DNA of 41,904 nt from Pseudomonadota bacterium (GTDB taxonomy: Bacteria; Pseudomonadota; Gammaproteobacteria; Burkholderiales; Burkholderiaceae_C): NCBI GenBank assembly GCA_021847345.1, contig JAJZTW010000030.1, forward strand, positions 1 to 41,904, written 5' to 3'. The position numbers and the translations under genes are program-made. The notes beneath the pieces were generated by a model. The model was given only the letters and a program-made list of their open reading frames with translations. It made no database searches and had not been told where the DNA came from. This document shows, in pieces, positions 18,050 through 25,497 of this stretch (the stretch's first letter is position 1; each line of letters opens with the position of its first letter).

Positions 18050-19267
18050 ATGCCCCCCGTGAACCTTCCCCCCCTCGGCACCCCCTTGTCCGACGCCGCG
18101 CTGCGGGTCATGCTGCTGGGCGCCGGCGAGCTCGGCAAGGAAGTGATCATCGCGCTGCAGCGCCTGGGCGCCGAAGTCATCGCGGTGGACCGCTACGAGC
18201 ATGCGCCGGGCCAGCAGGTGGCGCATCGCGCGCATGTCATCGACATGACCGATCCGCAGGCGCTGCGCGCCCTGGTGCTGGCCGAGCGCCCGCACCTGAT
18301 CGTGCCCGAGATCGAGGCCATCGCCACGCAGGCGCTGCTGGACATCGAGGCCGAGGGCCTGGCCGAGGTGATTCCCACCGCGCGCGCCGCGCAACTGACC
18401 ATGAACCGCGAGGGCATCCGGCGCCTGGCGGCCGAGGAACTCGGGCTGCCGACCTCGCCATACGCCTTCGCCGAGTCGCTGGACGAGCTGCGTGGCGCCA
18501 TCGACGCCGGCATCGGCTATCCCTGCGTGGTCAAGCCGGTCATGTCGTCTTCAGGCAAGGGCCAGTCGGTGCTGCGCGGCCCGCAGGACCTGCAGCCGGC
18601 CTGGGACTACGCGATGGCCGGCGGACGCGTGCAGCTTCCCCGCGTGATCGTCGAAGGTTTCATCGACTTCGACTACGAGATCACCCAGCTCACGGTGCGG
18701 GCGGCGCAGGCCCCGGGTGAGGTCGGAACCTTTTTCTGCGAACCCATCGGACACCTGCAGGAGCGCGGCGACTACATCGAGTCGTGGCAACCGCAGCCGA
18801 TGTCGCCGCGCGCGCTGGAGCGCTCGCGCGAGATCTCGGGTCGGGTCACCGCGGCGCTGGGCGGGCGCGGGGTGTTCGGCGTCGAATTGTTCGTGCGCGG
18901 CGACGACGTCTGGTTTTCCGAGGTCAGTCCGCGTCCGCATGACACCGGGCTGGTCACGCTGTGTTCGCAGCGCCAGTCCGAGTTCGAGCTGCATGCGCGA
19001 GCGATCCTCGGGTTGCCGGTGGACACCGCGCTGCGCGAGCCGGGCGCCTCGGCCGTGATCTACGGCGGGGTCGACGCGCGCGCGCTGCGCTTCGAGGGTG
19101 TCGCGCAGGCCCTGGCCGTGCCGCGTGCCGACCTGCGCCTGTTCGGCAAGCCCGAGAGCTTCGCGCGCCGGCGCATGGGCGTGGCGCTGGCGGCCGGCGA
19201 AGACATCGAACAGGCGCGTGAACGCGCCCGGCGGGTCGCCGCCACGGTACGCCCCGTGGCCGCCTGA
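18050..19267 (+). CDS. purT: Formate-dependent phosphoribosylglycinamide formyltransferase
   Basis: PurT catalyses the third step of purine biosynthesis with formate and ATP instead of formyl-tetrahydrofolate. The 405-residue length and the motif order match the family. The N-terminal [18 protein letters not shown] is followed by [20 protein letters not shown], and the ATP-grasp fold has [16 protein letters not shown] as its nucleotide loop, then [14 protein letters not shown], a GVFGVELFV strand and [10 protein letters not shown] near residue 295 with the metal ligands. The start has GGAG about ten bases upstream. The gene stands apart from other purine genes. A long repeat-bearing intergenic stretch follows it, including a perfect hairpin 76 bases after the stop. 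Confidence 0.95.
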   Translation: MPPVNLPPLGTPLSDAALRVMLLGAGELGKEVIIALQRLGAEVIAVDRYEHAPGQQVAHRAHVIDMTDPQALRALVLAERPHLIVPEIEAIATQALLDIEAEGLAEVIPTARAAQLTMNREGIRRLAAEELGLPTSPYAFAESLDELRGAIDAGIGYPCVVKPVMSSSGKGQSVLRGPQDLQPAWDYAMAGGRVQLPRVIVEGFIDFDYEITQLTVRAAQAPGEVGTFFCEPIGHLQERGDYIESWQPQPMSPRALERSREISGRVTAALGGRGVFGVELFVRGDDVWFSEVSPRPHDTGLVTLCSQRQSEFELHARAILGLPVDTALREPGASAVIYGGVDARALRFEGVAQALAVPRADLRLFGKPESFARRRMGVALAAGEDIEQARERARRVAATVRPVAA

Positions 19268-19342
19268 GAGGGCCCCCAGGGCCGTGCTGCGCCCAGCCCG
19301 TTCCACCTCGCAGCTTGCAGGCTGCTCGGATTCGGCCGGCGC

Positions 19343-19366
19343 GCTGCTGTGCGCAGGCACAGCAGC
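19343..19366. repeat. Perfect 10-bp hairpin downstream of purT
   Basis: GCTGCTGTGC and GCACAGCAGC form a perfect ten-base stem around a GCAG loop. It lies 76 bases after the purT stop and lacks a T-run, so a classical intrinsic terminator is not indicated. It may instead stabilise the purT transcript 3' end or mark the boundary of the repeat array. Confidence 0.6.
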
Positions 19367-19380
19367 TGGTCCGGCCTCAT

Positions 19381-19424
19381 CCCCCGTGGGGGTCAAGCAA
19401 TCTTGGGGCGGCCCAGCGATTGCT
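19381..19424. repeat. Composite hairpin repeat, copy A
   Basis: CCCCC-GT-GGGGG (19381-19392) is followed by a second stem-loop with arms AGCAATC (19396-19402) and GATTGCT (19418-19424). The 15-base loop is TTGGGGCGGCCCAGC. Copy B, 80 bases on, has the same layout and an almost identical loop but completely different, still complementary arms. Confidence 0.7.
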
Positions 19425-19462
19425 CGTGAGCGCCCCCAGGGCCGGGCCTGGGGCCCGACCCG

Positions 19463-19508
19463 CCCCCCGTGGGGGTGGAGAAAACTTGGGGCGGCCCTGC
19501 GTTTTCTC
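19463..19508. repeat. Composite hairpin repeat, copy B
   Basis: CCCCCC-GT-GGGGG (19463-19475) is followed by a stem-loop with arms GAGAAAAC (19478-19485) and GTTTTCTC (19501-19508). The 15-base loop TTGGGGCGGCCCTGC differs from that of copy A at one base. Arm changes are compensated, so the pairing rather than the arm sequence appears conserved. Confidence 0.7.
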
Positions 19509-19659
19509 AAGAGTCCCGGCTCGGCGCCGCGCGCCGGGGCCAAGACCCCTCGCGCAGCCGACGCATGCGAGCAGGCCCCTGGTGCTTCGGCGCCGCAGGG
19601 GCCACAATGACACATTCGCCTTCCCGCGGCCACCGGCTGCATTTCCGGCTCCCGTCGCC

Positions 19660-20991
19660 ATGCAACTCGCGGTCAGCTCCACCAGACTTCCCCGTATCGT
19701 GATCGTCGGCGGCGGCGCCGGCGGGCTCGAGCTCGCCACGCGCCTGGGCGACACCCTGGGCCGTCGCGGCAAGGCCGAGATCATCCTGATCGAGCGCTCG
19801 CGCAGCCATCTCTGGAAGCCGCTGCTGCACCAGGCGGCGGCCGGCACGCTGGGCATCGACGACAACGCGCTGAACTACCTGGCGCAGTCGAGCTGGCACC
19901 ATTTCAAGTACCGACTCGGCGCGATGGACGGGCTCGACCGCGCGCGCAGGCAGGTGCTGGTGGCGCCGTCGGTCGACGAGCGCGGGCGCGAGGTCACGCC
20001 GCGCGGCGCGATCGACTACGACATCCTGGTCATCGCGGTGGGCAGCCAGAACAACGACTTCGGCACCCCGGGCGCGGCCGAGCACGCCATCGCGCTGGAC
20101 ACCCCGGACGACGCACGGCGTTTTCACCGCCGCCTGGTCGATGCCTGCATCGCCGCCAACGCCCAGACCGAGCCCTTGCGTCCGGAGCAGCTCAACGTGG
20201 TCGCGGTCGGTTCGGGAGCCACCGGGGTCGAGCTGGTGGCCGAGCTGCACAACTCGATGCGCGTGCTGGCTGCCTATGGACTCGACCGCATCGATCCCGA
20301 GCGCGACGTGCGCCTGAGCCTGGTCGAGGCCGCGCCGCGCATCCTGCCGGCGCTGCCCGAGCGCCTGTCCGGCGCGGCGGCGCGCGAGTTGCACAAGCTC
20401 GGCGTCGAGCTGCACGTGGGCAAGCGCGTGACCGAAGTCACGGCGACCGGCGTGCGAACTGCCGATGGCGAATTCCTGCCGGCCGAGCTGGTGGTGTGGG
20501 CCGCCGGCGTGAAGGCTCCCGATTTCCTCAAGGACCTCGACGGCCTGGAAAGCAACCGCATCAACCAGCTGGTGGTGCGCCCGACGCTGCAGACCACGCG
20601 CGACGACGCGGTGTTCGCGCTGGGGGACTGCGCCGCCTGCCCCTGGCCCGGGCACGACTCCGGCGTGCCGCCGCGCGCGCAGGCCGCGCACCAGCAGGCC
20701 ACGTTCATGCTGCGCCAGATCCGCAACCTGCTGGAGGGGCGCCCGCTGGGCGAATTCCGCTACCACGACGCCGGCTCGCTGGTGTCGCTGGGCGAGCACA
20801 GCACCGTCGGCAGCCTGATGGGCAGCCTGTCGCGCGGCACCATGTTCATCGAGGGCCAGTTCGCGCGCTTCATCTACTGGATGCTCTACCGCATGCACCT
20901 GCATGCTCTGCACGGTTTCTGGAAAACCGTGTTCCTCACGCTGGCGCGCCTGATCTCGCGCACCACGGAGCCGCAGGTCAAGCTGCATTGA
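19660..20991 (+). CDS. ndh: Type II NADH dehydrogenase (NDH-2)
   Basis: Single-subunit, non-proton-pumping NADH:quinone oxidoreductase of 443 residues, peripheral on the inner membrane. Two Rossmann dinucleotide folds are visible: IVIVGGGAGGLELATRLG at residues 13-30 (FAD) and VAVGSGATGVELVAEL at about 182 (NADH). The FAD-contacting ALGDCAACP lies near residue 320, and the quinone-site region PPRAQAAHQQA follows. The amphipathic C-terminus (FARFIYWMLYRMHLHALHGF) is the usual membrane anchor. ATG 19660 gives the normal length. It is preceded by the hairpin-rich intergenic region and followed 130 bases later by pilU, with no operon partner evident. Confidence 0.92.
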   Translation: MQLAVSSTRLPRIVIVGGGAGGLELATRLGDTLGRRGKAEIILIERSRSHLWKPLLHQAAAGTLGIDDNALNYLAQSSWHHFKYRLGAMDGLDRARRQVLVAPSVDERGREVTPRGAIDYDILVIAVGSQNNDFGTPGAAEHAIALDTPDDARRFHRRLVDACIAANAQTEPLRPEQLNVVAVGSGATGVELVAELHNSMRVLAAYGLDRIDPERDVRLSLVEAAPRILPALPERLSGAAARELHKLGVELHVGKRVTEVTATGVRTADGEFLPAELVVWAAGVKAPDFLKDLDGLESNRINQLVVRPTLQTTRDDAVFALGDCAACPWPGHDSGVPPRAQAAHQQATFMLRQIRNLLEGRPLGEFRYHDAGSLVSLGEHSTVGSLMGSLSRGTMFIEGQFARFIYWMLYRMHLHALHGFWKTVFLTLARLISRTTEPQVKLH

Positions 20992-21121
20992 CCGCCGTGC
21001 ATCGGGGTTTCACGCGTCGCTGACGCGCCGCCACGGCGGGGCGCCGAACCGGGCGCGCAAAGAAGGTTGCATGCCGTAGCATTGGCATCGTTGCCGCCCA
21101 AGCGCCCGCGCCCGACCTGCG

Positions 21122-22249
21122 ATGGAAAAATCCCAAGCCACCGAATTCATTCACAGCTCCCTGGCGCTGATGGTCAAGCGCGGGGGCTCCGACCTGTTCA
21201 TCTCGGCCGGTTTCCCGCCGGCCATCAAGGTCGACGGCAATGTCGAGAAGCTGTCGGTGCATCCGCTCAGCCCCGAGCACACCCAGGCGCTGGCGGTGGC
21301 GGTGATGAACGACAAGCAGCGCCGCGACTTCGAGGCCAACAAGGCGGTGAACTTCGCCATCTCGCCCACCGGCATCGGGCGCTTTCGCGCCAACGCCTTC
21401 ACGCAGCGCGGCAGCGTGGCGCTGGTGGCGCGCAAGATCCCGCTGGAAATCCCGACCATCGACGGCCTGCAATTGCCCGCGGTGCTCAAGGAACTGGCGA
21501 TGACCAAGCGCGGCCTGATCATCTTCGTCGGCGCCACCGGCAGCGGCAAGAGCACGTCGCTGGCGGCGATGGTCGACTGGCGCAACGAGAACTCGCAGGG
21601 CCACATCATCACCATCGAGGACCCCATCGAGTTCCTGCATCCGCACAAGAACTGCATCGTCAACCAGCGCGAGGTGGGCATCGACTCCATCGGCTGGGAC
21701 GACGCGCTGAAGGACACGCTGCGCCAGGCTCCCGACGTGATCCTGATGGGCGAGATCCGCGATCGCGAGACCATGGACCAGGCGGTGGCCTTCGCCGAGA
21801 CCGGTCACCTGGCGCTGGCCACGCTGCATGCCAACAACGCCAACCAGGCCATCGACCGCATCATCAACTTCTTCCCCGAGGAGCGGCGCGCGCAGTTGCT
21901 GATGGACCTGTCGCTGAACCTCAAGGCCATCGTCTCGCAGCGCCTGATCCGCCTGGAGCAGGGCAAGGGCCGCGTGGCCGCCGTCGAGGTCATGATCAAC
22001 TCGCCGCTGATCGCCGAGAAGGTGCTCAACGGCGAGGTCGGCGACATCAAGGACGTGATGAAAAAGTCCCGCGAGCTGGGCATGCAGACCTTCGACCAGG
22101 CGCTGTTCGACCTGTTCGAGGCCGAGCGCATCAGCTACGAGGACGCGCTGCGCAACGCCGATTCGATGAACGACCTGCGCCTGACCATCAAGCTGCACGG
22201 CAAGCGCAAGGGCGCCGAGGTCGAGACCGGGCATTTGTCGATTCTGTGA
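21122..22249 (+). CDS. pilU: Type IV pilus retraction ATPase PilU
   Basis: Hexameric secretion-superfamily ATPase of 375 residues that assists PilT in retracting type IV pili at the cytoplasmic face. It has an N-terminal PAS-like domain (GGSDLFISAGFPPAIKVDG), the arginine-bearing GIGRFRANAF, Walker A GATGSGKS at 137-144, an Asp box with ITIEDPIEFLH, a Walker B region DVILMGEIRDRETM and a His box GHLALATLHANNANQ. The VNQREVGIDS and INFFPEERRAQ variants and the longer C-terminus point to PilU rather than PilT. Normally pilT sits directly upstream; here the upstream gene is ndh, so pilU is separated from its usual partner. Confidence 0.9.
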   Translation: MEKSQATEFIHSSLALMVKRGGSDLFISAGFPPAIKVDGNVEKLSVHPLSPEHTQALAVAVMNDKQRRDFEANKAVNFAISPTGIGRFRANAFTQRGSVALVARKIPLEIPTIDGLQLPAVLKELAMTKRGLIIFVGATGSGKSTSLAAMVDWRNENSQGHIITIEDPIEFLHPHKNCIVNQREVGIDSIGWDDALKDTLRQAPDVILMGEIRDRETMDQAVAFAETGHLALATLHANNANQAIDRIINFFPEERRAQLLMDLSLNLKAIVSQRLIRLEQGKGRVAAVEVMINSPLIAEKVLNGEVGDIKDVMKKSRELGMQTFDQALFDLFEAERISYEDALRNADSMNDLRLTIKLHGKRKGAEVETGHLSIL

Positions 22250-22293
22250 CGCGCAGCCGCGCCGGCGGCTTCGTGCTTCGCCGCTGCCGCCGC

Positions 22294-23199
22294 TCAGCGC
22301 GCGCCGTCGGCGGCGGCCTGGGCCAGCAGCCAGTCGCGGAACGCGGCGATGCGCGGCTGCGCGGCTTCGCCGCGGCGGCAGGACAGGAAGTGCAGCGGGC
22401 GTTCGAACACCGGCAGCTCGGGCGCCGCGATCTCCACCAGGTCGCCGCGGCGCAGTTCGCGCCCGGCCAGGCGGGTGCTTTCCAGCACCACGCCGATGCC
22501 GTCCACCGCCGCCGAGATCGCCAGCGCGGCGCGGTCGAAGGATGCGCGGGTGCCGGCGCGGGGCTGCAGTGCGCAGGCGGCGAACCAGTCGCCCCAGCTC
22601 AGCGGGCTGAGCTGGGACTCGATCAGCGGCAGCGTGGCCACCGCGTCGGCGGGCGACATCGAGCCCGGGCGCCCGAGCAGCGCGGGGGAGCACAGCGGAG
22701 CGATGCGCTCGGGCCCCAGCGCCCAGGTCTGCAGCTCGGCTCGCTCCAGCGCGTGGCCGTAGGAGATCGCGACGTCGATTTCGCGCACCCGCGCCAGGTC
22801 CAGCGGCTGCGCGCCGGTGGACAGGCGAATGGCCACGTCGCCGTGCGCGTGCGCGAAATCGGCCAGGCGCGGCCCCAGCCACTGCGTGGCCAGGCTGGGC
22901 GCGCAGTGCACCGCCAGCACCTGCGCCTCGGGCGCCAGCGCCACTTCCTGGCAGGCGGCCTCGACCACGTCGAACACGCGGCTGAGGCTGTCGAGCAGGC
23001 GGCGTGCCTCGGGCGTGGGCTCGACACGGCGATTGGCCCGCAGGAACAGCGCGCGCCCGAAGTAGTCCTCGAGTTCGCGGATCTGGTGGCTGATCGCCGA
23101 CGGCGTGCGATGCAGTTCCTGCGCCGCCAGCGCGAAGCTCTCGAGTCGCGCGGCAGCCTCGAAAGCCCGCAGCAGCACGAAATTGGGCATGCGCCTCAT
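22294..23199 (-). CDS. LysR-family transcriptional regulator (GcvA-like)
   Basis: A 301-residue LysR regulator. The N-terminal winged helix-turn-helix is clear (LLRAFEAAARLESFALAAQE, then RTPSAISHQIRELEDYFG), followed by a linker helix and a periplasmic-binding-protein-like effector domain. The HTH-to-effector spacing and the IRLSTGAQPLDLARVREIDV region resemble the GcvA/AmpR branch. It is divergent from a class II aldolase gene; two dyads, one with T-N11-A spacing, lie in the shared 128-base region, so that aldolase gene is the likely target. Its stop lies 44 bases from the convergent pilU stop, with GC-rich dyads between. Confidence 0.9.
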   Translation of the reverse strand: MRRMPNFVLLRAFEAAARLESFALAAQELHRTPSAISHQIRELEDYFGRALFLRANRRVEPTPEARRLLDSLSRVFDVVEAACQEVALAPEAQVLAVHCAPSLATQWLGPRLADFAHAHGDVAIRLSTGAQPLDLARVREIDVAISYGHALERAELQTWALGPERIAPLCSPALLGRPGSMSPADAVATLPLIESQLSPLSWGDWFAACALQPRAGTRASFDRAALAISAAVDGIGVVLESTRLAGRELRRGDLVEIAAPELPVFERPLHFLSCRRGEAAQPRIAAFRDWLLAQAAADGAR

Positions 23200-23228
23200 G
23201 TCGGCAGCCTGAGGGATGGCGGGAATAG

Positions 23229-23254
23229 ATGAATGGTATTCATGCTTTCATGAA
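23229..23254. promoter_or_regulatory. Candidate LysR operator: two overlapping dyads
   Basis: ATGAAT-GGT-ATTCAT (23229-23243) is a perfect inverted repeat that contains the LysR-type T-N11-A pattern (T23230, A23242). Overlapping it, TTCATG-CTTT-CATGAA (23239-23254) is a second perfect dyad. They lie 30 bases upstream of the LysR start and about 75-100 bases upstream of the aldolase start. An ATG at 23229 lies inside the dyad, which argues against using it as the aldolase start. Confidence 0.55.
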
Positions 23255-23327
23255 CAAGCATCGTTTGTCAACGCTCGGCAGCGGCGCGACCATGCAGCCC
23301 ATTCGCACCTCGTATCAAGGAACCGAG

Positions 23328-24170
23328 ATGGCCGCAGTGCTGCAACCGTCCCCCGGGAGCGTCGACCTCAAGGGACGCACGTCGATCTACCAACCCGAGC
23401 AGGAAGGACTGATCTTCCCGGAGATCCCCAGCTTCGACAACCACGCCGCGCATCGCGAGCACCTCAAGCAGCGCCTGGTCGCCGCCTGCCGTGCCTTCGC
23501 GCTGCAGGGCTTCGACTACGGCTTCGCCGGGCACCTGACCATTCGCGATCCCGAGCATCCGCAGCTGTACTGGACCAATCCGATGGCCGTGCACTTCTCG
23601 CAGGTGCGCATGTCCAACCTGATCCTGGCCGACCACGAGGGCAAGGTGGTCGAGGGTCGCCACGCCATCAACCGCGCCGGTTTCGTTCTGCACGCCGCGG
23701 TGCACGAGATGCACCCCGACATCGTCGCCATGTGCCACGCGCATACGGTGTACGGGACCGCGTTCGCATCCCTCGCGCGCCCGCTGCGCCCGATCACCCA
23801 GGACGCCTGCGCGTTCTTCGAGGACCACGTGGTCATCGGCGACGAGGCCGGGCAGGTGGCGGTGGAGGTCAAGGCCGGGCACAAGGTGGCGGATGCCTTC
23901 AAGGGCGTGAAGGCGGCGATCCACCAGAACCACGGGCTGCTGACGGCGAGCCGCCACAGCATCGAGTCGGCGGCCTTCTGGTTCATCGCGCTGGAGCGCT
24001 GCTGCCAGCAGGAACTGATGGTCGACGCCAGCGGCCACGCGCCGCGCCTGGTGCCGCCGGAGCGCGCGCGCTACAGCCGCGAGCACGTGGGCAGCGACTA
24101 CATCGGCTGGCTGCACTTCCAGCCCATCTGGGAACAGCTCAAGGCGACCCAGCCCGACATGTTCGACTGA
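23328..24170 (+). CDS. Class II aldolase/adducin family protein
   Basis: A 280-residue member of the fuculose-1-phosphate aldolase/adducin family; bacterial members are zinc aldolases or ribulose-phosphate epimerases, and many are uncharacterised. The zinc ligands His137 and His139 are in MCHAHTVYG, and a third His is in QNHGLL. GFDYGFAGHLTIRD is the N-terminal substrate loop and WTNPMAVHFSQV resembles the phosphate-site strand. Length and the N-terminal extension (SIYQPEQEGLIFPEIPSFDN) match a subgroup often found beside catabolic genes. The ATG at 23328 has AAGGAA seven bases upstream and clears the operator. It is divergent from the LysR gene at 22294-23199. The substrate is unknown. Confidence 0.85.
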   Translation: MAAVLQPSPGSVDLKGRTSIYQPEQEGLIFPEIPSFDNHAAHREHLKQRLVAACRAFALQGFDYGFAGHLTIRDPEHPQLYWTNPMAVHFSQVRMSNLILADHEGKVVEGRHAINRAGFVLHAAVHEMHPDIVAMCHAHTVYGTAFASLARPLRPITQDACAFFEDHVVIGDEAGQVAVEVKAGHKVADAFKGVKAAIHQNHGLLTASRHSIESAAFWFIALERCCQQELMVDASGHAPRLVPPERARYSREHVGSDYIGWLHFQPIWEQLKATQPDMFD

Positions 24171-24298
24171 GAAGGTGGCGTCACGGGCGGGGGCGCGGGC
24201 GCGGGCGCGAAAGCGACGATGCTGCACGGCAACATCCGGCAACACGGGGCCCCGGCGCGGGGCCTAGACTGGTGCAGTTGCCGATCCCGTTGCGCCCC

Positions 24299-24550
24299 AT
24301 GCCCCCCACGTTGTCCGCCGAAAAGCAGGTCGTGTTCCAGGAGATGATCTGGCGCCTGATGGGCAACCTGCAGGACTCGCGCTGGAAGGACATGCTCGAC
24401 GCGGGAACGCCGCTGGGCCACTGGATTCGCGAGCGCTACCTGCGCCTGGCCACGCAGACGGCCGACGAGCCCGCCAGCCTGCTGGTGGAGGCCGCGCAGG
24501 TCGGGCTGTTCTTCCACAACGTCCGACCCCTGGTGCACCAGCAGCCTTGA
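24299..24550 (+). CDS. Small hypothetical protein (83 residues)
   Basis: A short frame beginning MPPTLSAEKQVVFQEMIWRL and ending VRPLVHQQP. Codon use is typical of the genes around it, and the predicted protein is helical with no signal peptide, membrane helix or metal motif. The stretch WRLMGNLQDSRWKDMLD is amphipathic. No convincing ribosome site precedes the ATG. I do not recognise the family. It lies 128 bases after the aldolase gene on the same strand and converges with the GntR gene. Confidence 0.55.
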   Translation: MPPTLSAEKQVVFQEMIWRLMGNLQDSRWKDMLDAGTPLGHWIRERYLRLATQTADEPASLLVEAAQVGLFFHNVRPLVHQQP

Positions 24551-24551
24551 G

Positions 24552-24571
24552 CCCGGGCTCCGGCACCCGGG
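24552..24571. terminator. CCCGGG-N8-CCCGGG dyad between convergent genes
   Basis: The 21 bases between the stop of the small hypothetical gene and the stop of the GntR gene contain CCCGGG at 24552-24557 and again at 24566-24571, able to pair with an 8-base loop. Position between two convergent stops suggests a shared transcript end, but no T-run follows on either strand. Confidence 0.35.
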
Positions 24572-25246
24572 TCAGGTGCCGTGCTCGGCCAGCACCTCGC
24601 CGAGGCGCGCCATGAGGTTGGCGCGCGCGCGCGCGGTGTGGCGCTCCACCAGCGCTGCGGCGCGTTCGGCGTTGCCGGCGGCGATGGCATCGGCGATCGC
24701 CTGGTGCTCGTCCCAGATGGCGTCGCGCAGGCCCGAGGCCTGCAGCACCGCGCCCATGACGCGGCGCAGGTGCACCCAGTGGGTGTGCGCGCTTTGCGCG
24801 ATCAGCGGGTTGCCCGAGGCTTCGTACAGCGCGTTGTGAAAGGCCATGTCGGCTTCCAGCATGGCCTTGACGTCGCTGCCGCGCGAGGCCTGCCTGCCGG
24901 CGGCGATCAGCGCCGTGTCGATACGTGCGTTGCGCCGCGCCGCCAGGCGCGCCGCCAGGGCCTCGAGCGCGCCTCGCACCTCGTAGACATGACCGATCGA
25001 CTGCAGTTCCAGCGGTGCGACCAGCACGCCGCGCCCGGGGGCGTCGCGCACCAGCCCGTCCTTCTTGAGCAGGCGCAGCGCCTGCAGCACCGGCGAGCGA
25101 GACACCGACAACTGCTCGGCGATCTCCTCCTGGGTCAGCCGGGTGCCCGGCGCCAGGGTGCCGTCGCTGATGGCGTCGAGCAGCACGCGATACACCTCGT
25201 CGACATAGTCGGTGCGGGACTGGATGCGGGCGAGGGCAAGGCTCAT
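24572..25246 (-). CDS. GntR-family (FCD/VanR-like) transcriptional regulator
   Basis: A 224-residue regulator with an N-terminal winged HTH (ISDGTLAPGTRLTQEEIAEQ, then LSVSRSPVLQALRLLKKDGL) and an all-helical FCD effector domain. The FCD metal/ligand positions are seen in ADMAFHNALYEASGN and ERHTARARANL. FadR-subfamily members of this size repress catabolic operons and are released by a carboxylate. It is divergent from a Rieske oxygenase-reductase pair, the same arrangement as vanR-vanAB. A TTGGATACA-containing dyad in the shared region at 25385-25404 is the likely operator. Confidence 0.9.
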   Translation of the reverse strand: MSLALARIQSRTDYVDEVYRVLLDAISDGTLAPGTRLTQEEIAEQLSVSRSPVLQALRLLKKDGLVRDAPGRGVLVAPLELQSIGHVYEVRGALEALAARLAARRNARIDTALIAAGRQASRGSDVKAMLEADMAFHNALYEASGNPLIAQSAHTHWVHLRRVMGAVLQASGLRDAIWDEHQAIADAIAAGNAERAAALVERHTARARANLMARLGEVLAEHGT

Positions 25247-25384
25247 GGCTCGGCGGGGCGGGGGCGGTGGCAGGACGAAGCCTACGAGGCGCGCGCGGCA
25301 GCGGTCAACGCGGCGCCTCGACCCCGATTGTGCCGGGTTGGGCGCGCGGGTTTACCCGCATGGGCGAACATCTCAAAGCTCGAA

Positions 25385-25407
25385 TATTCTTTGGATACAG
25401 AATACAG
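25385..25407. promoter_or_regulatory. Candidate VanR/GntR-type operator upstream of the Rieske oxygenase
   Basis: TATTCT-TTGGATAC-AGAATA (25385-25404) is a perfect 6-base inverted repeat, and ATACAG occurs twice (25395-25400 and 25402-25407). The core TTGGATACA resembles the known Caulobacter VanR operator (ATTGGATCCAAT). It lies 94 bases before the oxygenase start and 139 bases before the GntR start. A second copy of TTGGATACA occurs at 29915. Confidence 0.5.
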
Positions 25408-25497
25408 TCGTCGGGATCCGGAGCGCAATCGCCGGTTCCTACCCCGCGCATCCGGGCCGCATGGCGTGCGGCCCGCCGTCACCAGGAGTCGCCAGTC

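Larger units (their letters stand above)
19268..19659. other. 392-base intergenic region with hairpin repeats between purT and ndh
   Basis: No coding frame is supported. The region is packed with dyads: a perfect hairpin at 19343-19366, two related composite repeats at 19381-19424 and 19463-19508, and a 13-base direct repeat GCCCCCAGGGCCG at 19272-19284 and 19432-19444. The last repeat suggests a tandem duplication in which the left copy has extra sequence. The remaining 150 bases before ndh (19509-19659) show no clear promoter. Confidence 0.8.

Noticed and set aside
19268..19659. Hairpin repeats as a CRISPR array
   Set aside because: Only two copies, arms differ between copies, and there are no regular spacers or cas genes.
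24181..24215. GCGGGC-rich tandem run after the class II aldolase
   Set aside because: Short and imperfect; ordinary for this base composition.
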